DNA of 10,644 nucleotides from NCBI GenBank assembly GCA_947464365.1, contig CANHWS010000103.1, positions 1-10,644 of the forward strand. Direction: 5' to 3'. Below are positions 1-5,928 of the stretch, in pieces (within the stretch, counting starts at the first letter, position 1; the number at the start of each line of letters is the position of its first letter). This stretch comes from Cytophagaceae bacterium (GTDB taxonomy: Bacteria; Bacteroidota; Bacteroidia; Cytophagales; Flexibacteraceae). Under the pieces are notes generated by a model, which had not been told where the DNA came from, made no database searches, and worked only from the letters and a program-made list of their open reading frames with translations. The position numbers were made by a program, and so were the translations under genes.

Positions 1-195
1 GCCATGGCTTTGCTAGAGTCGCTCCCAGCCGAGAGTAACGCCATCACCCGATTTTGGGCGGCTCACCAGCTACCGCTACACACTGCCTTTGACACCCAAG
101 CTGCCATCGAGCTCAAAACCCAATTTTGCGACCAAAAACGCTGTCTTAGCTGCCGCATCGGCCAGCGCATCGTTGGGCGTGACAAGGTCGATTGA
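1..195 (+). CDS. DUF2851 family protein, C-terminal fragment
   Basis: This is the last 64 codons of a gene that begins before the window; the frame is open from base 1, so the ATG at base 4 is not taken as the start. The visible tail runs from an LLESLPAESN segment through FDTQAAIELK to FCDQKRCLSCRIGQRI. It closely resembles the end of DUF2851 proteins of Bacteroidota as I know them: LLExLPxExN, then a CDxKxCLxCxIG cysteine cluster. DUF2851 proteins are soluble, usually around 400 residues, and have no established function, so none is given here. The paired cysteines (C42, C47 and C50, counted from the ATG at base 4) could bind metal, but this is untested. The gene ends 142 bases before the end of the convergent small gene and shares a termination region with it. 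No hairpin that works well in the plus direction was found. The family call is from memory of the motif, not from a search. Confidence 0.72.
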   Translation, partial: AMALLESLPAESNAITRFWAAHQLPLHTAFDTQAAIELKTQFCDQKRCLSCRIGQRIVGRDKVD

Positions 196-278
196 TCCAT
201 TGAATGGGGAAACTCTCATGGTTCCGATATGTTAAACTAACATTATTGATCTTGATTAATCCCAAGTACTCTTAACGC

Positions 279-307
279 AAAAATCCCCAGCCGAGGCCAG
301 GGACTTT
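279..307 (-). terminator. Intrinsic terminator after the PID-CTERM-like gene
   Basis: Read on the minus strand, bases 307 to 280 form a GC-rich stem of about 11-12 pairs, including three G-U pairs, around a tight loop of about four bases (CTCG at 295-292). A run of five T (283-279) closes it. It lies 30 bases past the stop codon of the 92-residue gene. On the plus strand the wobble pairs become A-C mismatches, so the element acts mainly on minus-strand transcripts and is at best weak for the convergent DUF2851 gene. Confidence 0.75.
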
Positions 308-336
308 GTTATAGATCAATCAAAAGCGGAGAACAA

Positions 337-615
337 CTAGGCGACAGTGTCGGTAGGTGTAGTTTTTGATTTTTTCATTTTGCGGGCTGCAAAGGCAACA
401 CCAGCAGCAACTAGCAGGCTAGCACCACCGTCCACAGGGACAGCAGCAGATCCGCCAGCACCACCTGGGGCACCGCTACCACTACCACCAGCAGCACAAA
501 GTACTGGATCAAAATCAGGATCAGAAGCGACGCAAACGTCGGCGTAAGAAGCACTTGGTAACCAAAGGGCCACGACCATAGTAAGGGTAGCCTTTGCGAT
601 GGTTGAAATTTTCAT
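337..615 (-). CDS. Small exported protein with PID-CTERM-like C-terminal sorting tail
   Basis: A 92-residue protein in three parts. Residues 1-25 are a signal peptide (basic start, hydrophobic core 9-19, likely cut at SYA|D). A short mature region with two cysteines (C28, C40) and acidic residues leads into a Gly/Ser/Ala linker (43-58). The C-terminal tail has a PVDGG motif at 60-64, a hydrophobic segment 65-77 and a basic cluster RKMKK at 78-82. This tripartite tail resembles the PID-CTERM putative sorting domain of Bacteroidota (Pro-Ile-Asp, one membrane segment, basic end), with Val in place of Ile. In that class the tail is thought to hold the protein in the membrane until a processing enzyme acts. 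The role of the mature part is unknown. I chose the ATG at 615 because the signal peptide starts there. An in-frame ATG at 720 would add 35 residues of non-signal sequence, and the two bases upstream favour neither. The gene lies 110 bases downstream of the large T9SS gene on the same strand and has its own terminator. Confidence 0.78.
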   Translation of the reverse strand: MKISTIAKATLTMVVALWLPSASYADVCVASDPDFDPVLCAAGGSGSGAPGGAGGSAAVPVDGGASLLVAAGVAFAARKMKKSKTTPTDTVA

Positions 616-669
616 CGTTTTTTTTTGAGTTAAGGGAAGGTTGAAGGACAACGAACCTAGGTCAGCCAT

Positions 670-702
670 GGTTGGTGCTGCGTTTAGGCCACAACACCAA
701 CC
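670..702 (-). other. Hairpin in the spacer between the large and the small gene
   Basis: An 8-base perfect inverted repeat, GGTTGGTG (670-677) and CACCAACC (695-702), can extend by two pairs past one mismatch, with a loop of about 11 bases. On the minus-strand transcript it begins 24 bases after the stop of the large gene. No T-run follows, so it is not a standard intrinsic terminator. It could protect the 3' end of the large mRNA, slow polymerase, or mark a processing site between two co-transcribed genes. All of these are inference. Confidence 0.4.
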
Positions 703-725
703 AGTCTGACACTGATTCAATTAAA

Positions 726-3700
726 TTATTGAGCGATGTGAACACGTTTGGTCATGTCGCCAGTGGCACCAGATACTTTGACGAAGTAGATACCAGTGTT
801 GGCATTGACTACGAAGTTCAGGTTCTGGGATGCAGCGCTGTTGTCAACAGTTTTGACAACACGGCCAAGGGCGTCAACAATCACAACTTGGTTAGCAACG
901 CTTTCCTTGGTTGGGAAGCTGATGTTCACTTCGTTGCCAACACTGTAGATAACGGTACCAGCAAGTGCTGATGCGTTAACAGATCCGCTAGTAACATGCA
1001 GGACAAAACGTGACTCGATTGTGCCTTGCTCAGCATCAAATGTGTAAGCAGGCTCAACACTTAGGTCGATCAGTTTGCGCAGTTTGCGGTCTTCGAGCAT
1101 TACTTTTTTGCCATTGCTGAAGTTGCTGATCTCAGTAGCTGTGATCGTGAACGTTCCGTTGTTAGCAAGTTTGATACCCATCGGGATAACACGGTCAGCA
1201 GTAGTGGCAGCCTGAGCGTTTACGATCATTGGGCTGTTGCCAACCATGGTGTAAAGGCTAGGGACTTCAGCTACTTCTGAGTGCATTTTCTCAGCATCAA
1301 AGCCGTCAAGTTGCATCTCTGCACCAGCTTGGGTATAAACAACAGCTTCGTCGTTATAACCATTGCCAGCAATTTGCATCCTGATCATCTCGGTATGGCT
1401 GGGAACAGCCTCGCGGAGGAAGGTGTTGGTGAAGGTATTGACACGGATCGAGTTGTTGAAAACAACCGGAGCACCTGTTGTACCTACAGAGTTGCGCTTC
1501 AGGATAAATCCTTGACCAGGAGCGATGATGTTGTTAGCACCGTTGGCAGTGACACCAGCAGCAGTGATCGTACCATAGACGTTGGTTACGCTATTCCAGA
1601 TCCAAGCAGCCATAGTACTGCTTGTCGTGTTGCCAGGGATTGCGACAGCAGCAGACCAAGAGATTGGAGACGGATATGGGTTACCAACTGCGTTCCAGCC
1701 AGTGATTGGGCCACCAACTACGAAGGGAGAACGTACCAACTCAGCAGTTCTTGTGCCTGTGTTAGCAGTGCCAACGAAAGTGCTAGTGCGGACACCAGTG
1801 TTGAACACCAAGTGGCTAGACTGTGGCAACAAGGTGATGTTGCTACACAATACAGGGACAGTCAACCAAGTGTTGGTAGGCTCGTCAAAGCGACGGACAC
1901 CAGAGCAGAATGCACCATAAGAAGACATACGAGCACTTGTAACTGGAGTGCTAAGCAGGCGGAAGCTGCCAGAGTTGTAACGCTCGAAACGGACGTTGCC
2001 AGAAACTGAACCAGTGAAGCTTGGGCTGAAATCATCGATCAAACCAGTTTTAGTAGCTGTAGATACGATTGTGATTCTGCCAGCACTAGCTAGTACACCA
2101 GCCTTGAGGTTAAGAGCACCAGCAATACGGCTAGCAGCAGATACAGTTACACCGTTGGTGTTGTCGATCGTCAGGTTGTTAGCACCTGTAAAGCCATCAC
2201 CAGTTACCTGCGCGCTTGTACCATTAAAGGTATAGTTAGCACCAGTATTGAAGGTACGGGTACCAGCATTCTGGAAGGCACCAGCATTACCTGTTGTGGT
2301 CAGACCAGCAGCATCAGAGATAGAAAGGTTAGCACCGTTACCGACAGATACGTTACCCGAACCTGTAAGGGCGGCACCGTTTGCAAGGACCAGCGTGCCA
2401 CCGTTCTGGACGGTGAACGAAGTACCGAAATCAAGAGCAGAGTTGATGGTAGCAACACCTGTGCTAGCGATCGTGATGCTGTTGTACAGACCAGCAGAAA
2501 CTGGGCGTGTTGTGCTCACGACAAGGTCAGCTGGGGCAGCAAAACCAAGCAATTTAGGGTTGCTAAAGTCAGCACCATTGAGGTCAGCCGAGTTAGGCTT
2601 AAGGGTGAAATCAACAGTTGAGAAGTCGATCTGGCCAGCAGCACCAGTGATGTTGCCGGTGTAGAACGGCTGAGTCAGACCAGTTGCAGCATTGCTAGAC
2701 GAGTTGTTGAAGGCAGCAGTATTGAACCAGTTTGCAGTAGTAAATGCAGCACTGTTGTACTGAAGACCAGTCGGTACGTTTGTCTGAGCAGCCAGAACAT
2801 CAGGGCTGGAGTTGATGCTGATGCTCGTGTTACGGATAGAAAGTGAGTCAGCAACGGCTTTTGTCTGAGTCGATGGAGTAAGCGAAGCAGCACCATTAAC
2901 CAACTGGATGCCAGTAGGATAACCAAACACCAATGAGTTAAACAAAGAGGTACTAACGCTAGAGCGAAGCTCGAGGCCACGACCATATTTGTGGGTACCT
3001 GGCAGGCTGTTACGGGTTTCGCCAACACGGATTGGGCCAACAAGCGTAACGTTGCTCAGGACAGGACGAGTGATCGGTTGTGGGTTACGTGCATTAGGCG
3101 TTTTGCCTGTGCCAGCGGTAGCAGTTAGGCCAGTGTTGTTATCATGCTCAAAACCATTGCTAGTACCTGCCTGATCCGAATACGAAGGGTGACGAACACC
3201 AAGGGCAAATTGCACACGGCCATTGTAGCCTTCGTCCATATCAAAATCATCATCAACACCAGCAAGGGCGATCAGGTGCTTGCCATTGACAGAGCCGCCA
3301 AACCACTCAAACGAGTCATCGTTAGCATAGCTAACCTGTACGTAATCAACCTCTGTTGCACTACCAACAGCTGCGAAAGTGATGCCGTTGATTTCTTGGT
3401 TAGGCAAGAAGTTGTAGCCACCGTACTCAACACGTACATATTTCAGGATACCTGAGTTGTCAGCTGTATCAGAGCCACCGTAGGTTGCGTAAGGGTCGTT
3501 TGGCAAGGCCTCATATTGTCCGACACCGTCTTGCAAACCAGCTTGGTTACGAAGGTTAGTTTTGGCTTTACCAATGATGATCAAGCCAGCCCAGTCGCCA
3601 GTAACGCGGCTACCAGCAGGTTTGCCAGACGTAAAGACGATCGGGTTAGCGGCAGTACCTTCAGCAATGATCTTGCTACCTTGAGTAATGATCAGACCAA

Positions 3701-5522
3701 AGTTGTCAGCAGGTTGTCCACTCGAGTTACCACGGATAACGGTACCAGCCTGGATGGTAAGCGTCGCATCGTTCCGGACGTGGATGATGCCTGAGCAATA
3801 GTAAACGTTGTTACTAGTCCAGGTAGTATTGGTGGTGATGTCATTAGATACAACCACAACATTGGCACCAACGCCATTGTCTCCAGGATAGATCGTTGAC
3901 TGTGGTGTCCAGTTAGCCCAACCAGAAGCCCAGTTGGTAGTACCCATAGCACCTTTGAAGCTAACCTGCTCAAAAAACTGATTCGAAGAGGCAGAAGGAA
4001 CAACTGGCTTCAGGAAATTAGCCAATTTAGGATCGGTGAACTCAGCACCAGACTGGTAGGCACTACCTACAGTTGGGGAGTAGTCAACACCTGCAAAGCT
4101 AATTTGGGAAGCCGCACCAGACGTTGTGCCAGTGTATGATGGATTAACCAAGTTAAAATTACCACTGCCTGTTACAGTAGTATTGTCAAAACCTTGCGTG
4201 GCCCACCAAGTTGCAGTCGTGAAGCTGAAAGGCGAACCATTATATGTGGTTGGCACGTTGCTCTGTCCAAACAAAACGTCAGGGGTGCTATTGATACTTG
4301 CTGCTACATTGTTAAAGGTAACAGAGTCAACAGAAGCCTTGGTATGGGTAGATGGCGAAATGCTAGCGGCACCGTTCTGGAACTGCACGGCTGTAGGATA
4401 ACCATAAACGATCGAGTTAAACAAGGATGTGCTGTTGTTCGAACGCAGCAAGACACCAGTGCCATACTTGTGGTTACCCGGCAAGTCATTACGAGTCTGG
4501 CCAGCACGGATAGGACCAACTAGGGTCACGTTGCTGAACACAGGACGAGTAACAGGGGCAGGGTTGTTAACGTTTGGCACTTTGCCAGTACCCGCAGCTG
4601 CGGTACGTCCGGTGTTGTTGTCATGCTCAAAACCGTTGCTTGTACCAGCTTGGTCAGAAAATGATGGATGACGAACACCTAGTAAAAACTGACCCTTACC
4701 AACATAACCTTCGTCACAGTCAAAATCATCGTCAACACCAGCAAAAGCTATTAGGTGCTTGACATTCACGGCGCCGCCAAACCACTCAAAAGAGTCGTCA
4801 TTGGCGTAGCTAACCTGTACGAAGTCAACAGTTGTACCTGAGCCAACAGCAGCAAAAGTCAGACCGTTGATCTCTTGGTTAGGCAGGTAGTTAAAGCCAG
4901 CATACTCAATCCTGACATACTTTAATGTACCAGAGTTGTCTGCATTGTTGTTGCCACCGTAAGCGGCTGCAGGATCGTTCGGCAGGGCCTCGTATTGTCC
5001 TTGGCCATCTGGTAAGCCAGCTTGGTTCCGGAGGTTGGTGATGCCATTACCAATAAGCAAGATACCAGACCAGTCTCCAGCTGCACGAGCACCAGGTGCC
5101 GCACCAGACGTGAAGACGATTGGCTGAGCTGCGGTACCCACGGCATTGATCTTACCCCCTTTATTTACGATAAGGGTGAACTTGTCAGCAGCCTGACCGC
5201 TGTTGTTACCACGGATGATGGTACCTGGCTCAATCGTGAGGGTAACACCACTCAAAACGTGAATCGTGCCAGTGGCCGTATATACGTTTGTGCTTGACCA
5301 AGTCGTGTTGGTGGTGATGTCACCACTAACATTGACCGGTGTCCTGACTGGTCCACCAGCATCGCCAGCATACACTGTCGAGTTGGGCGTCCAGTTGGCC
5401 CATGGGCTTGTCCAGTTAACAGTACCTATGGCACCGCGATAGCCTACTTGGTCGAAAAACTGCTGTCCGTAACTGACAGCTGTCATCAGCAAAGCAGCAA
5501 CTGCTAATACTAGTTTTTTCAT
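726..5522 (-). CDS. Giant T9SS-secreted surface protein with two tandem beta-helix modules
   Basis: A 1598-residue secreted protein. Residues 1-19 are a signal peptide (KK start, hydrophobic 4-16, cut before QQFF). Two homologous modules follow: 21-503 and 515-994. Each contains a WANWTPxST entry motif, TLTIxxGTxIRGN, PIVFTSG, GDWxGxxxIG, DNSGxLKYVRxEY, NQEINGxTFAAVGS, DDSFEWFGG (242-250 and 735-743) and GVDDDFDxDEGY (262-273 and about 755-766). Regular hydrophobic/Gly/Asn spacing suggests a right-handed parallel beta-helix. Residues of about 1000-1175 are Gly/Asn/Thr/Ser-rich linker repeats. Residues of about 1177-1500 form the module often found before T9SS tails (GWNAVGNPYP at 1275, APGQGF at 1334). 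Residues of about 1524-1598 are a T9SS type A sorting domain (LGRVV near 1552, a GIYFVKV strand, final MTKRVHI). The protein should cross the inner membrane by Sec and the outer membrane by T9SS, then be anchored or released. Its ligand or enzymatic activity is unknown. The gene lies 406 bases after the TonB receptor gene, with a terminator between them, so it is separately transcribed but probably functionally linked. The ATG at 5522 is set by the signal peptide. Confidence 0.9.
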   Translation of the reverse strand: MKKLVLAVAALLMTAVSYGQQFFDQVGYRGAIGTVNWTSPWANWTPNSTVYAGDAGGPVRTPVNVSGDITTNTTWSSTNVYTATGTIHVLSGVTLTIEPGTIIRGNNSGQAADKFTLIVNKGGKINAVGTAAQPIVFTSGAAPGARAAGDWSGILLIGNGITNLRNQAGLPDGQGQYEALPNDPAAAYGGNNNADNSGTLKYVRIEYAGFNYLPNQEINGLTFAAVGSGTTVDFVQVSYANDDSFEWFGGAVNVKHLIAFAGVDDDFDCDEGYVGKGQFLLGVRHPSFSDQAGTSNGFEHDNNTGRTAAAGTGKVPNVNNPAPVTRPVFSNVTLVGPIRAGQTRNDLPGNHKYGTGVLLRSNNSTSLFNSIVYGYPTAVQFQNGAASISPSTHTKASVDSVTFNNVAASINSTPDVLFGQSNVPTTYNGSPFSFTTATWWATQGFDNTTVTGSGNFNLVNPSYTGTTSGAASQISFAGVDYSPTVGSAYQSGAEFTDPKLANFLKPVVPSASSNQFFEQVSFKGAMGTTNWASGWANWTPQSTIYPGDNGVGANVVVVSNDITTNTTWTSNNVYYCSGIIHVRNDATLTIQAGTVIRGNSSGQPADNFGLIITQGSKIIAEGTAANPIVFTSGKPAGSRVTGDWAGLIIIGKAKTNLRNQAGLQDGVGQYEALPNDPYATYGGSDTADNSGILKYVRVEYGGYNFLPNQEINGITFAAVGSATEVDYVQVSYANDDSFEWFGGSVNGKHLIALAGVDDDFDMDEGYNGRVQFALGVRHPSYSDQAGTSNGFEHDNNTGLTATAGTGKTPNARNPQPITRPVLSNVTLVGPIRVGETRNSLPGTHKYGRGLELRSSVSTSLFNSLVFGYPTGIQLVNGAASLTPSTQTKAVADSLSIRNTSISINSSPDVLAAQTNVPTGLQYNSAAFTTANWFNTAAFNNSSSNAATGLTQPFYTGNITGAAGQIDFSTVDFTLKPNSADLNGADFSNPKLLGFAAPADLVVSTTRPVSAGLYNSITIASTGVATINSALDFGTSFTVQNGGTLVLANGAALTGSGNVSVGNGANLSISDAAGLTTTGNAGAFQNAGTRTFNTGANYTFNGTSAQVTGDGFTGANNLTIDNTNGVTVSAASRIAGALNLKAGVLASAGRITIVSTATKTGLIDDFSPSFTGSVSGNVRFERYNSGSFRLLSTPVTSARMSSYGAFCSGVRRFDEPTNTWLTVPVLCSNITLLPQSSHLVFNTGVRTSTFVGTANTGTRTAELVRSPFVVGGPITGWNAVGNPYPSPISWSAAVAIPGNTTSSTMAAWIWNSVTNVYGTITAAGVTANGANNIIAPGQGFILKRNSVGTTGAPVVFNNSIRVNTFTNTFLREAVPSHTEMIRMQIAGNGYNDEAVVYTQAGAEMQLDGFDAEKMHSEVAEVPSLYTMVGNSPMIVNAQAATTADRVIPMGIKLANNGTFTITATEISNFSNGKKVMLEDRKLRKLIDLSVEPAYTFDAEQGTIESRFVLHVTSGSVNASALAGTVIYSVGNEVNISFPTKESVANQVVIVDALGRVVKTVDNSAASQNLNFVVNANTGIYFVKVSGATGDMTKRVHIAQ
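2541..3980 (-). repeat. Second copy of the internal ~480-residue module
   Basis: This stretch encodes residues 515-994 of the large protein. It aligns almost without gaps to residues 21-503: the offset is 494 at the start, 493 at DDSFEWFGG and 491 at the end. Shared runs include QAGTSNGFEHDNNTG, GQYEALPNDP and YANDDSFEWFGG. The two copies differ at many third codon positions and at some residues (for instance FDMDEGY here against FDCDEGY in copy one), so this is an old duplication, not an assembly artefact. Confidence 0.9.
4014..5462 (-). repeat. First copy of the internal ~480-residue module
   Basis: This stretch encodes residues 21-503, directly after the signal peptide. It holds the same motif order as the second copy, from FFDQV at the start to PKLANF at the end. 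About ten residues (PVVPSASS and neighbours) link the two copies. Most members of the family that I recall carry a single copy, so the doubling is the feature that makes this protein unusually long. Confidence 0.9.
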
Positions 5523-5860
5523 GATAGGGATGAAATGATTTGAGATACAAGATTACGGCCTCACCATTACAAGGATATTATTCGGTCGGAATCATTCTGT
5601 TAACCAATCAACCTCCAAATCATGATTTCTTAATGCCAACTTTTGGCCGACATTACTAGATCAATCCTAGTTAACGCCTATGTTAACATAGCATCATCAA
5701 TCCGCTCTCCATTTACACATTCCGATCATCAATCTGGCGAAAAACGCTCCACAGCAGGCTTAATGGTCAATTTTAGGCAACTAGATGACAACAATTAGGG
5801 TACTTAATATTAGCATAACCTTTACCAATGCGTTAAGTAAATGTCCCACAAATGATCAAT
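5523..5860. promoter_or_regulatory. Gene-free upstream region of the T9SS protein gene, rich in dyads
   Basis: No gene is supported here. The region holds an AT-rich sequence with several symmetric elements: a perfect 14-base palindrome at 5678-5691; ACTAG (5655-5659) mirrored by CTAGT (5667-5671); TACTTAA (5801-5807) mirrored by TTAAGTA (5833-5839); and ATCATCAATC repeated directly at 5693-5702 and 5725-5734, 32 bases apart, with a shorter ATCAATC at 5660-5666. No good match to the Bacteroidota promoter (TTTG, then TAnnTTTG) was found on the minus strand. The nearest is TAAAATTG at 5775-5768, with a TTG 16 bases upstream and one mismatch. The promoter of the large gene must lie here because a terminator separates it from the receptor gene. 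Confidence 0.45.
5678..5691. promoter_or_regulatory. Perfect 14-base palindrome, possible operator
   Basis: The sequence CTATGTTAACATAG is its own reverse complement. It sits 156 bases upstream of the start codon of the large T9SS gene, beside a second smaller dyad (5655-5671). A palindrome of this size suits a dimeric DNA-binding regulator, but no matching regulator gene is visible in the window and chance occurrence in AT-rich DNA is possible. Confidence 0.3.
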
Positions 5861-5893
5861 AAAAAAGACCACGGGTGCATCCCATGGCCTTTT
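5861..5893 (-). terminator. Intrinsic terminator of the TonB receptor gene
   Basis: On the minus strand a 13-pair stem (two G-U pairs) forms between AAAAGGCCATGGG (from 5893) and CCCGTGGTCTTTT, around a 5-base loop. The transcript ends in a run of six T (5866-5861). It starts 35 bases past the receptor stop codon. The A-run on the other side gives it a symmetric look, but no plus-strand gene ends here, so it serves the receptor gene. It isolates the receptor transcript from the T9SS gene downstream. Confidence 0.85.
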
Positions 5894-5928
5894 CGTCGAA
5901 TCTTGCCGTGCTAGGGGCTGTACTTGTA

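Noticed and set aside
616..720. A 35-residue N-terminal extension of the small PID-CTERM-like protein, from the ATG at 720
   Set aside because: The extension has no signal-peptide character and would bury the clear signal peptide beginning at 615. It also runs through the spacer hairpin.
672..971. Plus-strand open frame over the end of the large T9SS gene
   Set aside because: It lies antisense to the T9SS sorting domain, has no recognisable motif, and reflects the codon bias of the real minus-strand gene.
1281..2009. 242-codon plus-strand open frame inside the large gene
   Set aside because: It is antisense to the well-defined GWNAVGNPYP/APGQGF module. The encoded sequence is rich in Ser, Cys, Arg and Thr without domains.
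4014..5462. Possible misassembly or mobile-element origin of the internal repeat
   Set aside because: The two copies differ at many codons and some residues, and there are no terminal inverted repeats or transposase genes. An old in-frame duplication explains it.
5800..5840. TACTTAA/TTAAGTA inverted repeat as a terminator
   Set aside because: The loop is 25 bases, the stem is AT-only, and a much stronger terminator lies just upstream in the same transcript direction (5893-5861).
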